DNA of 64,000 nt, from NCBI GenBank assembly GCA_027186245.1, contig CP114488.1:1438501-1502500 (forward strand), read 5' to 3'. This DNA comes from Coriaria nepalensis (lineage: Eukaryota > Streptophyta > Magnoliopsida > Cucurbitales > Coriariaceae). Below are positions 11,222 to 22,859 of this stretch, one piece after another (the first letter of the stretch is position 1; the number at the start of each line of letters is the position of its first letter). The notes below the pieces were generated by a model. It saw nothing but the letters and a program-made list of their open reading frames with translations. It was not told the origin of the DNA and searched no databases. A program made the position numbers and the translations under genes.

Positions 11222-13508
11222 TTAGTTTTTCTGGGGTTTTACCTGTAAGCTTGAAAGTATTTCCTTTAGATTATCATATCTGCTTCTATGATAATCAATC
11301 CACAAACAGAGCTGTCTAATGGCTTCCCTCTTCTCCTCTCCCAATCCAGACATCCCTGCATCTTTCTCCTCCATCATCTTCTCCACCTCTTTCACTTTCT
11401 TCTCCAACAACTTCACCACTTCAACCAGATTCTCCTTCTCCCATTCCTCTCTCCTTGCCTTCTCCTCTAACTTCTCCACTTCCTCTTCTTTATGCTCCAG
11501 TTTCTGCTTCAGCTCTCTACAGTCTTGTTCGAACTTCATTATAACAGTTCCGAGTCCGGATAGAGCCGTGCTTACTCTCTCGGACATGGCAGAAACTATC
11601 TTCCCATGAGCTTCTTTGTTGGCAGAGATTCTTCCCTCTAGCAATCTCTTTTCTTCCTTGTACTTCAATTCTGCGCTTGTGAAAATCTGTTCTCTTTCGC
11701 CAAACAATTGTTCGGTTACATGGAGCTTTTGGATCGATAAACGGTACTTTACTTCGAATATGTGAGCTTCTTGAGTTAAGGAACTGATCTCATCTGCTTT
11801 TACGTGGAGATCTCTGTTCAAACTGGATATCATTTTCTCTTTTGATTCCAACTTTGTTTGAAATTCTTTTGTTATCTCTTCAATCCTTCTTTCTGCAAAT
11901 CCAAGATTTCCTTGGGATTCATGAAGCTTATCTTCTACCTTCTTGTGCTCTTCCTCGTATTCCTTTATCATCCTCTGATGAGCTGCAATTTTCTTCATCA
12001 GCTCTGATTTTTCCTTCTTCATTGCTGCAAATTCAACCTTTTTCTCCTTTAAGGCATTCTCTAGCTCAAGAACATTGTTGTTTAGACCCACATTGTCTTC
12101 TCTCACTTGACCGTTCCCATTTCTTTCATTTTTCAATTCATCCTCTAAATCCTTGACTAGAGTTGATAGGATTTCAAGTTCTGAAATTCGAGCCTTTAGT
12201 TCTATGTTCTCTTCCCTTAGTTTTTCTGCTTCTCCTTCTTTTCTATCAACATGCACTTTCTGGGCTTGCAATGAATCTGACATTTCCTTATCTGCAGACT
12301 CAACACGCTGCTTCATAACAAGACCTTCCTCCCTAATGGCTTCTAGTTCTTGCACAAGGGAAGAATTCTCACTTTTCAGCTGATCAATCATGGATTGCAG
12401 TTCTTCTGAAGTTCCTTCTCCTTCCTCATTCTTTCTCAATAGAGTCCTGCTCTCCACGATCAAGTTATATCTATCTCTCTCTAGATCTTCCAATCTTGTG
12501 TTCAGTTCTGATTCGATCTCACCGCCGGTGCTTAGTTGCCTATTCAGTTCTTCAATCTTAACTAGAAGTTCTGATTTTTCAACACCCAGTTCTTCAGCTT
12601 CAACTTTTAAGGATTCATTTTCTTCATTTGCAGCTGTTAACTTCTTGTTCAGATCAGCAACTTGAAGATTTGATGCTTCAAGTTCTTTCTGGAACTCATT
12701 TTCCATATTTCCGTTCTTTCTGCTTTTGGCCTTAGAGGAATAGTCCGAGTCCGTGTCCGAGTCGGAATCTGAGCATGATGAAACGGTCCCTTTTTCTTCT
12801 TCGTCTAGAATTTTCTGCCTCAACTCTCCTGTCAGACGATCATAACTTGCATGGAGAATCTGGTAATGTTTATGAAAATCCTCGATCAGCTCAATAAGGG
12901 ATCCTTTTTTGGAGTTATCCTCAGTTATACCAGCTTTTGCTTCGTGATCTTCATCATTTATAAGGCTCAATATTTTTTTCACCTTATCCTCAATTTCTGC
13001 ATCAAAGTGAAAATCCCAGTAAACATGATTCTGCCCCTACACTGTTTGCTAAACATCTATTTATACTAAGCTAGACAACCGAAAAGGTTAAATGACACAA
13101 CCACCTTTGCTTCTCTAACTAACTGCAGCAATTTCTACCATTGAAGGTTCTGCTAAGCAACTGACTTCTGTAAGAGAATCTAAATTGATGAGATTTTCTT
13201 AAAATGACTATATCCAATTTCTGAACTGACTATAAGTCACACAGCCACAAACCAAACTCTTCAAAGTCCAAACAACATGTGCCACTAATATTGCATAAAA
13301 AACAGTAACCACAATCATGAAATTGGGAATTGATCATAAAGTTTTTCCGAATCTTTAGATTTCGACTTTTAACAAGATCAACAAACCAGTGTTGGTTGGC
13401 AATAAGAAATTTACCTATTTTAGTTTCTTTTAGCTCTTCATATTTTTCATGCTCAATGTGATAACCAAATAATGACTTGATAGAATTCCTTAAGCGGCGC
13501 TTTGTCAT
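11222..13508 (-). CDS. CIP1/NET4-like long coiled-coil protein
   Basis: Two coding exons, 13415-13508 and 11222-12996, joined in phase: 1869 nt, 622 aa. The start MTKRRLRNSIKSLFGYHI is the family's typical N-terminus. Residues 64-95 (ELIEDFHKHYQILHASYDRL) resemble the C-terminal half of the actin-binding NAB module of NETWORKED proteins. A Ser/Asp tract (SSCSDSDSDTDSDYSS) and then about 480 residues of almost continuous heptad coiled coil follow. The C-terminus CLWIDYHRSRYDNLKEIL is also seen in proteins annotated COP1-interactive protein 1. The role is probably cytoskeletal tethering or scaffolding; this is inference. The leader is split: an acceptor CAG lies just above 13549 and a fitting donor at 14834-14835, giving a 1.3-kb intron in the 5' UTR. 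Confidence 0.82.
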
Positions 13509-14944
13509 CTTCTCAGCTTTCCTCAGGAATCATAAATTTAAGATCTGCAAAACAGTAACAATACTCAATCTTATCTTTTTCTTTTTTCCGTCCTATTGCC
13601 ATGAGTACTTGGAATATCCTTATAGAAAAAATAATGAATTAAAATGTATCAACTTCTCTATATTAAGAAAAATAAAAATTTATTAAAAAAAAAAAATCCT
13701 GAAATGCATATATGATAAGTTAGAAGAAGAAACAAATACATATAGTCTACCACTCGGGCAGAGCTGGCACAAATGGCAGTAATAAAGGGTGTTAGATAGA
13801 GCATTGCTCAAGAGGATCGACTAACGAATGAAAACCCAGGACAACTATATATATTAAATACTTGGGACCCGATAAATGGATTGAAAATGGTGAAATTCAT
13901 CTTATACTAGGAGCTAGCTTTGATATGAGATATAAAGAGCTTGATACCAAATTCAGCAGATCACTGAAGAGACCAATATATTGCCTCAAATCCGGCCATT
14001 TTTGCGTTTTCTTCCCAAGCAAAAGACATTTTCTTATCACTAAAACAATAAGATAGAAACAATCAAACGAGGAACTGCTTTAAATATTATCAGCCTCTTT
14101 ACCTCAGCAAAATAAAAAGAATTAGAAAGAAAATTGTTCACCTGAGATTTTACGTCAATATCTTCTTTGCAACGCTTTATGAAGCCTTATAACCAATTTC
14201 TAAGCCTACTTACCTACCAAAAAATGAACCATAAAAAAGTGGAATAATTAGCTAACCACAAAATCAACCTGAGATTCACAAGCTCAGTTTCAAAATTCAA
14301 ATTAATCTATCCAGTCTAATGTTTTTTCTCTCCCAGGATAAGCAGGATACGTAGATGAAGTACAATACGATCATGATGTTTGACCAAAACAGTTGAAAAT
14401 CCCGATCTCCATTCTTACAAATATTTAAATTGAAGCAGATCAGAATTCAAATTCGAGATTACATGCTGCAGTGTAAACTGCAACTTGAATTAAGTCAACA
14501 AAATCTAAAACTCAAAAAAGCCGCACCAAGCAAGCAAGCGGAATTTGAATCGAACATAGAAAACCGCATTCACCGAAAAAATCAAGCGGTAAAACTAAAC
14601 CATCCAGTACACTCCTTTCAAGAACACGATCTAAACAAATCAAGAAGAAAACGAACAAACGGAAAAAAGAGCAAAAAAGAAGAAAACGGTGAGATTGAAA
14701 CCAGTAATCGTAATCAGATAACTTCTGCTGAAAACTGAAGCTCGGAATCCTCCATTATCTACCACCAATTCAACTCAAAACTCTGTTTAGAGCTGAAGAA
14801 GAACACGTATATTAACTAGCTCAGAATCACATACCTCAAATAATCATAGCAGAGATCATACAGTCAATTCCTCCAATGTCAGAAGAGAGTCTAGAGAGAG
14901 AGAGATAGAGATGGAGGGAAGGAGAAGAGCGGCCGTTATGAAAA
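13509..14944 (-). other. 5' leader and leader intron of the CIP1-like gene
   Basis: Positions 13550-14834 are best read as a 5'-UTR intron, with GAG|GTATGTG at 14835/14834 and TTTTGCAG|ATCTTAA near 13549 (minus strand). A leader exon with a GA-rich tract (14889-14909) lies above it. A plus-strand frame at 14430-14738 is Lys/Asn/Gln-rich low complexity and is not called as a gene. Confidence 0.5.
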
Positions 14945-16944
14945 ATGACAATCGACTCCAGAAAAATGACAGAAAGTAGAAGAGAAAGCGATTTATTATT
15001 TAGTTGCTTCAAAAGGCATTTTGTGTAGTTTCAAATTTTCCGGGAAATGGAATAGAATATTTGGAGCCTTTCTCATTTAGTTTTTACCCTCTTCATTCAA
15101 CATATTTACGTCACTGCCACTAAAAGGAAAAAAATGTAAATCGGCGAAACTTACATAGAAATAAAAAATAAAAATAAAAATAATAATAAATAGAAAAGGA
15201 AGTGGCCCAAATGCTACATCAAGATTTTAGTTGACAATTATTATTCTTGTTATTGTTATTCGAAAGAGAAATGAAAATTACATGGTGGATCTGGTCTATA
15301 CGTATAGATTGTAGATTAGATTAATAAAATTTATTTATAATTGATTTAAATAAAATTATATATATATATATATATTTAGGTTAGTTATTTTATTTTTATA
15401 TTTTAATATTATATAAAATTAAGATCAGATCAAAACTAAAATTAATTATAATTTTAATTATTGATATCGAATCTCGATATTAATTTTAAATTTATATTCG
15501 AAACTCTCGATAGATCGGAATTTTTATACACCCATTCTTAATGATTTAGGCTACAAATATATGTACCGCAAAAGGTGGCGAAAGCATAGTAAAATAGTTG
15601 TAATGTTCTTTCTTCCATCGTGATTAGCACTCAAACTTATAATAAAAAAATGTATGTATGTAACCAAGTAATCAAATTGCTTTGACCAAAATAATTTATA
15701 CCAATTAGCAATTTTCAAATTATATATTAATAATAAAAAATTAGAAAAAAAAAATTAAAAAATAATTGAGCTTGAGTTTCAATACATATTTGACTTTAAT
15801 TTTATCAATGTGTTATTTAATCATTAAATTTTAATATAAACTTATTATTGTGGGTATATATGATAATTTAATTAGTTATTAAATTCTTACAAATAGAGCA
15901 TATTATAAAAGACCGATCTAAACAAACGAGACGAACTTAAAACTCAAAAACCAACACATATTTAGATTAATCCAAATGTACATTGTAATTTGTATATATG
16001 ATTTTGTATGCGGGGAAATGTACTTAATATTTTATTTTTTATATTTTTTATATTTTTTAATCTCGATTTAAATCAGATTATCTGATTATCATTAATGAAA
16101 TTAAATAATTAAATTTAATGCAAGAGTGAGAAAATAGCATATAATATAATTATATTTCCTTAAATTATTTATATAATAATTAAAAATATATTACATACTA
16201 TACTATTAATTCACATATTCAATGAGAATTCGAACTCATGCTCAAACATTAATATAAGTTGTCAAACATATGGAAGCTCATTGAACCAACTTAATAACAA
16301 AACAGATGAAATCATGTTTAGAAAGGGAAAAAAAAAAAAGGTGGGAAGTGGTGACCCAATTCCAATACGAACTAAGGTAATCATGTGACTATAAATTACA
16401 CACATAAATATGTTACACATGCTATACTTTATATATGATCGTCTACATAAATGTAAAAGCATCTAATTAAATAAGGATCTCATGCAAACCTTGTCATACA
16501 TCATCATAATTGTAGGAAATGGAACTTTTCCTTTAGAAGTAACTGGTCAGAAACGCAAGATTAAGCTCCTCTTTTACGTATGATGCGGATCTCTTAAAAT
16601 TTATAGATATTATAAGTATATTTTTTAATATTTTAAAAATTATAAATAAGTTTTTAAATTTTATTTTATATTATAAGTGAATTTTTAAGATTTTAAAATT
16701 ATGAGAAATTTTTTTAATATTTATTTTAAATTATAAATACTTATTTTTAAATTAAATATTAAATATTAATTTAATTATTAATCATTAATATTAAATTTTA
16801 ATGATTTAATAATTCGTTCTCCTTATAAATATATTGATATAATTTTTATTATAAGATATAAATATGATGGGTTCACGTGATTGATTACATAATTTGGAAA
16901 AAGCTCATAAAAAGAAAATCTATATAAATAATAGGAGGTATAAT
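14945..16944. other. AT-rich intergenic spacer
   Basis: Two kb with no gene. It holds an AT microsatellite (about 15355-15375) and repeated phrases of the type 'tttttaaattttaaaattata' at 16600-16760. No RNA or coding feature is supported. Confidence 0.5.
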
Positions 16945-17027
16945 TGCTGGCTATGGGGTTCGAACCCATGCGCACTTATGTGCAGAAGATCTTAAGTCTT
17001 CCCCCTTAACCTCTCGGGCAAACCAGC
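16945..17027 (-). tRNA. trnL-UAA: tRNA-Leu, anticodon UAA
   Basis: On the minus strand the 83 nt fold as a class II tRNA. The acceptor stem is GCTGGTT paired with AGCCAGC (one G-T pair). The D arm is CCCGAGAGGTTAAGGGG. The anticodon stem GAAGA/TCTTC encloses loop CTTAAGA with anticodon TAA. A long variable arm (TGCAC ATAA GTGCG) is followed by the T arm ATGGG-TTCGAAC-CCCAT, with an A as the last base. There is no intron and CCA is not encoded. The eukaryotic B box (GGTTCGAACCC) is intact. It looks like a functional nuclear gene. T-runs follow downstream on the minus strand. Confidence 0.95.
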
Positions 17028-18002
17028 CCGTCATGATTGCTTGGGAAATTAAGTTTTGTCAAAACAAAAACTTGACAACTTCAATCCCAACTTTTCAGCT
17101 TCTCAAGTGAAAGCGCGCCCCCCAGTCACTTTCAATGGGGTTAATCACGATTTGAGAATCTCTGCGTGTAGCTCGCCTCGATCATCCTTCTTCACTCCGA
17201 CCATTTCTCTTCGCTCTCTCTCTATCTCTTTCCACTTTCTCTCCATCGCCGAATCTCAAGCACTGATATCGCAGTTCCAAAACCCTAGCTCCAAGGTTCG
17301 ATAGCTTCTCCTCTTCTGCAACTTTCTTACTTTTTTTGGTATCTCTGTTCTGATTCCTTTGCGCTGTTTTCTGGGAAAAAAAAAAAAAACCTGCTTGCAG
17401 TTGCTTACATTTTCTGGGATTTTCGTGAAATGTTAATATTTGTTGCATGCTTTGGATTTATACTGCGGATTTCTTTTTCTGCTTTTACTGATTTCTTGTA
17501 GGGTTAAGTCAAACCTTACTGGTCTCTTAATCAATGTAGCGATCATCAAAATTGCCCAAGCTTGTTACTTAGGAAGTGCCATGAAAACTATGCGTTTCTG
17601 AGTTCTCTGGTCTTTATTTCTTCTATTTTAGCTTTGTCTTTCTCCATTGCTAAATAACTTCACTCTTATTCTCTTATGTCATTTTTTTTTCCTGTTCTTC
17701 TCTTTTTGTTTTGTCGATCTTGTTTAGATATCAATTGCTTTCTTATGGTCAGTTAGTCCATATCCATATGGATGTCATAATTATCAAGCACATGTAAATA
17801 TAAGCACTTGTCAAGAATATCATTGGTGGAACTGTATATATTGCTGGTTTTTATTTCGTTCTCTTTCCTCTTTTTGCGGCACACTACAGTGATTTATGTG
17901 TTGGATCAATTCCTTCCTACTCTCTCTCTCTCTCTCATATTCTGAAAAGAATACTTTTTTTAAGAGGGAGGGGTTTTCTTGAAGAAGAGTTGTTGCATAC
18001 AA
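17028..18002 (+). promoter_or_regulatory. 5' leader region of the acidic coiled-coil gene
   Basis: CT-rich leader (17150-17300), a possible leader donor at 17297 (CCAAG|GTTCG), a pyrimidine-rich tract with (CT)n at 17921-17937, and then the ATG at 18003. Long T-rich stretches in between are typical of plant introns. The acceptor was not fixed. Confidence 0.4.
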
Positions 18003-19713
18003 ATGGGGGTTAGACCATCACCAGTTTCATCTGTTTCCTGTGAGAATAAATCCCTCGAAAGCTGGAGCATTTCCGAGCTAGTTGCGATGTTAAGGTCTGC
18101 TTACCGGACTGCCGATTTCGACAAGGTGGAAGAGGCTCTCGTAGCTAGAGAAACCCGGTTGGAAAAGGAGATTGACAGGAAGGAGAAGATGTATGAGAGC
18201 TTGTTAGAGAAGCTCAAGAGCAGAGGCGAAAACGGCACCGTAATCTCTGACTTCGAAGCTAAACTTTACGAGCTGGAATGTGCAAAAAAAGCAGTAGAAG
18301 GCGAGTGCATTGTTTGGAAGAAACGATACTTGGATTTGAAACCTATGGTCTTCAAATTGGAGAAGGATATAAAGAAAATCTTGAAGGGAGATAATCGGGT
18401 AGAGAGTATTCCAGTTGGGTCTCTGGAAATAAAAGAATCTGAAAAAGAAAATGGCGGGAATTCGAATCATGCTGATGTGGAACCGGAGATAGTTGTGCTA
18501 GACTGCGACGAAGATGAACCATCGCCTAAAGAAAATCAAGGTTAGAGAGAAAACTTGTTGTTTTCACTAAATACTATAAGGATTCCTAATTGGTATATTA
18601 CAGTCAGTTTGTTTAAGCAGTTTTCAAATTAGACTTTTTGGTATGATTATTACATTTAAATTACTGAGTTCATACAAGGTTTCTTTGAACAGTTTCACCT
18701 CTTCTCAATGTTTAGGAACTAGAAAAGTCGAATTGGGGGGCATTGTGGAGATTGTAGATAGTGATACTGAACACGGTGGTCTGGCCAGAAGTATCGAAGT
18801 AGAAGATCCAGAACCCTGTCAGCTAAAAAGGAAAAGAGAATCAAGTGAAGAGAGAAAAGATAGTGGAGGAGAAAGATCCAAGGAGGAGGACGATGAAGAT
18901 GAAAACCCCGAATCTAAGAAGGCCCTAGAATCTGTTACAGAATATGCTTCTGCTGCTTCTGATGCTTCTCTTGCTTTTGCTTCTTCTCCAGTTCATCAAA
19001 ACTCAACAACAAGTAGGGTTGGATTTGATTTGAGTTCAAGACTGAGTGGAGTAGACATAGTTGGGATGGAAGACATTATTGAGGAGACTACAAGTTCCAG
19101 TTCATCGTCGGATTTTGATTCTGATGAAGAGGAGATAAAAGTAAAGCTAACTCGGTTCATAGAAAGTCGTAAAAATGATCACAAAGGTAAAATTGAGACT
19201 CTGAGATAGAGAGCTCTTTACATGAAAACTTGATTTAGAAAAAAAAAATTACTATGTATTTCTGCTTGGCTTTGAATTACTTCGTCTTTTACTATGTAAA
19301 AGGACTGCCATGTTGTACCTGGAATTACTAATTGATGGGAAAATCAAACAAAAACCGGATAGTTCCAAAACTGATTTCATCTAGTGTTTTCTTCGCAATG
19401 CCTGAATTTGGTGGTCCCCATAATTTTTATGAAAATGTCATTATTCAACTTCCAGGCTTTAAGTCAATGAAAAAGCTCTCTTGTTTTTATTTCATATTTT
19501 TTCTTATTCTTTCTTTTATGTGCTCTCTTGCAGGGGCATCTGCAAAATATGGCTGAAGAAATCAATTCCGGGTTTTGGGAAAGATTTGACAGTGAAGAAC
19601 GAGGACCCTTGAATCGAAGTCAGGCTCCATTAAAAGTATGGTTTCTTTCCAGCCTGCATTTTTGTTACAACTTCAAGCATCCTTTTTTTGCTGGCTGGCT
19701 TTCGTATAGATAG
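18003..19713 (+). CDS. Uncharacterised acidic coiled-coil protein, possibly C-terminally truncated
   Basis: Exon 1 is 18003-18540, from ATG (MGVRPSPVSS). Exon 2 is 18716-19186, joined in phase. A third coding stretch begins near 19534 or 19560 and runs to about 19636 (donor) or the stop at 19713. Residues 15-130 form a charged helical or coiled-coil region (WSISELVAMLRSAYRTADFD...). Then come an acidic linker (EPEIVVLDCDEDEP), VEIVDSDTE, a KRKRE basic patch that could be a nuclear signal, and a Ser/Glu-rich end (SSSSSSDFDSDEEE). The obvious acceptor before the third stretch (CAG|GGGCAT) does not keep the frame that reads HLQNMAEEINSGFWERF. The in-phase alternative is an internal AG (GAAG|AAATC). 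No further exon with protein-like sequence appears before the next gene, so the C-terminus is lost or unrecognised. It might correspond to Arabidopsis At4g11100 by position; that is inference only. Confidence 0.55.
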
Positions 19714-22079
19714 GTAAATTAGGTAGGTGCCATAGAATGATAGCCCAGTAAAATGTACATGAATACTAGTTTGAATTTTAGATATTGAAGAATATAGACC
19801 AGGTCACTAGATAGATGTTTAAAAAAAAAAATCAGACAAGAATGCTATATGCTATGTTTTGCTTTCTTCGGTTCTTAAATAGGTGATACTATATAGTCTA
19901 TTCATTATTACATCATGCAAAGTGAGATTGAACTCTGTTTTCGGTGTCCGACTTCGTCCACATTCGGAAAAAACTCAGCACAAGCTGTTGTACCCAGAAA
20001 GTGAATGAACTGTACTTTTCTGAGAAATTATGTAAGGGGGGATCTTGACTCCATCTTGAACTTTGTTTAGATCGTTTTTAATATGGTTGGGGTCACCATC
20101 TGGAAAGCCACTGGAGGGCTGACACGTGGTATAAAAAATAATGGGCATTCCCAATATTCCATCTCCGTTTCTTAGAAATTATGTAATATTGCTCCCTCTC
20201 TGTGGCAAAAGTAAGGTTAGCTTGCAGTTGCAGTATTCATTTATCTCTCTTATCAAGTCCTATCAGATAAAGTCCTATCAGATAAAGCTCACATTATGCT
20301 TCAATGGATCAGACAGCACTTGATTGCTAGTGACGTGGCAGGGAGAGGACCAACTGTAGAGCATCTAAACAAGGGGTTGGATTGTATGGCACCGGATTAC
20401 ATGACGCCCATACAGTTTATACAATCCGGATCAAACTCTGCTGTAATCCAACGTCTCTGGACAAGCCACGTGGTTCAGGGACAAAATGAATCTTAAACAA
20501 TATGTGGATTCCCGTTTTTAATCCGGTGATCTGCGTGTTTTTTGAAAAAAAAATTTATTTATCCCTCTTCCTTCTTTTTTCTTCCCGTTCCCACCATTTT
20601 CTTTTATTTCTTTCGTACCTCCCTCTCCATTAACGCACCTTCGACGCTTTATATTACCTTTCATTAAAAAACTCGTTCGAGCTCACCAACTCATTTGAAG
20701 TTACGAACCCATTCTTTCTATAGTGCGTTTTGAAAATTTTCAATATGTGAGATATCAGTCTGAAATACACAAATCAACATGTGAAATGTCGATCTGAGAT
20801 TCAAACCAACATGTGAGATATTAACTTGAGATACACACATCGACATCTCACATGTAACTTTAAATTACTCTACACGTCGAAGGGTCTCGACCTATGAAGG
20901 GTCTTTCGACCGTTAGAGTTACTCTACGGGTCGAAAGTCCCTTTAATTCATAGAGTAATTCTAAGGCCCCTCTTTTGCCCCTCTTCCTTTTTTTTTTCCT
21001 CTCCTTGTTATAGTAAATTCAGAAAATTTAGGATTTAGAGTAGATTAAAAAAATAAAATATAATAACATATGAAAATATAATTAAATTACATAAAAGAAC
21101 ATTTAAATACTACATGAAAATATAGTGACCACTCTATGGCTCTGAAAAAAGAAGGAAGAGTGAAGAAAAAAAATATTAAAAATTTATTTCATCACATGAT
21201 TTGCTCAGAAACATTAGATTATAGCAGAATGCCCGAATTACATAGGCTATATGAACATCATTATACAATCCGACCCCTACCCGGCCCACCCTTTTTGGAT
21301 GATAATGAATAATCTATTATGCTGATTGTGTTATATTATTTATTTATTTATTTTCTCTAATTTATACACACAAATATATTATTATTATTCTTAAAAATTA
21401 ATATAAATATTTATAAAAGCATTTATCAGATTGTTTACCTACATCAATGCCTAATTATAACATGTTATTATTTTTATTCCTATGTATATATAATAGCGTA
21501 TTTAAATTTCTCTCCACTCCACTTCACTTTTCATTCCAAATTTAAATACAACCGACTCTACATTTTTTTTTTTTTTACCCCATTTTTTTTTAAATGTTAT
21601 AATAAAAGGTATATCATTCACCGAATTAATTTTTAATTAAATTAAGAAATTATATTTAATTAGAATAATATATTTTTGATTTATTGGTAAAATTTATTTT
21701 GATTCTTTATCAATCAATAATATTTTTAATTTAATTTATATAATTAAATTATATTAATACATATCGTATTAAATTATCAATTTAAGTCATTATTTAATAT
21801 TATTTTTAAAATAAAAATACTATTCAAATAAAAATAAAATCCTTTTATGATTCGTTTTTTTTTTTTTAAATGTGGTTTTAAATATTTTTAGCCAAAAAAA
21901 TTGAATATGATCTATTATTGCAAAAAAAAAACAAAAAACAAAAAAAAAGAAGGAACGAAAAACCCAAAGTGTAAAATTAATTCAATTACGCAATTCTTTC
22001 TCTTTTTTTTTCCTAATATTTTTATATTTAAGGAAAAAAAAAAAGAAGGTTTGGCTAGAAAAAGAGACAGAGGAAGAAA
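19714..22079. other. Intergenic spacer between the coiled-coil gene and SPA2
   Basis: It contains a short direct duplication of gtcctatcagataaa (20250-20285), two CACGTG motifs (20123 and about 20466), tandem 33-bp-like repeats at 20743-20850, and AT-rich DNA from 21000. A 66-codon frame at 20296-20496 has no recognisable similarity and is not called. Confidence 0.45.
20743..20850. repeat. Three degenerate tandem units of about 33 bp
   Basis: Units start atgtgagatatcagtctgaa, atgtgaaatgtcgatctgag and atgtgagatattaacttgag. Each runs into acacaaatcaac or a variant of it. A fourth, inverted start (atctcacatgtaac) follows. No coding function is apparent. Confidence 0.6.
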
Positions 22080-22859
22080 ACACAGAAATCATTTTTACCA
22101 CAATTTGGAAGATATTCTCAGGTGTGGGAGGACTTTCTAGGGTTTTTGCGGTTCTCAATTTTTTCGCTTTTATCGCCCAGTTATGATCCTTTTCCTGTTC
22201 TTTTGAATTTCCAGAGTGGCGGAGTTGACTGAATTATGCGTTTAATTTGATTATTGCTTGCTGTTTGGATGCTCGGAAAGTGAGCGGATTCGAAAATGAC
22301 GTTGGCGGTTTTCTGTATCAGTTTGAGTAGATAAGGTGAGTTTCTATGTTTCCTCTAGCTGCTATTATACTTTCCTTAGCGTCCAAACGGCACTTTGCCT
22401 GCTTCATTTTTCCTTTTTGTCCATTCTGTGGGCTGCGCAGTTTTCAGTATGGATTCGAATCTCTTCGTCCGAATCAACATCTTGGGATTTGATATAATTT
22501 TTTTCTTGATTAATATGCGTACTCTGTATGTCTCTTTTTGTTCATTTTCTTTTTACTCTTATGTTTTGTCGAGAATCATTCGAGATATTTGATGTGATTG
22601 CCAACTGCAACTGTTATTGCTGTTGTTTGTGTTCAACTCTGATCTTAATGCGAGTTTTGTTGTCAGCTCTGCTTCAATTTTCTAATCGTTGTTCCTTTTT
22701 CAGAATGATAATGCTGTAGGTAGTTCTGTGGAGGAAGAACAAATTTATTTGAAGAATATATTTTTTAGAAATCTATGGCATGTATATGGTTTCTGGTTAA
22801 GCAAGTTCCAGTAGCAGTGCAAGTGTAGCAGGTGATTGCACGAAGTCAGTTTGGACAGA
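22080..22859 (+). promoter_or_regulatory. SPA2 5' leader with an intron
   Basis: The leader probably begins near 22080-22140. A donor at 22336 (ATAAG|GTGAG) and an acceptor ending at 22703 (TTTTTCAG|AATG) define a leader intron of about 370 nt, and the coding ATG follows at 22860. T-rich intron composition supports this. Confidence 0.5.

Noticed and set aside
11319..12665. Several plus-strand frames opposite the coiled-coil gene
   Set aside because: Ser/Phe/Leu-rich antisense shadows of a Glu/Lys-rich coiled coil.
20296..20496. 66-codon plus-strand frame that could have been the C-terminus of the 18-kb gene
   Set aside because: No splice junction links it to the upstream exons and the peptide resembles no family. 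An inverted phrase (gttggattgta / tgtaatccaac) suggests non-coding DNA.
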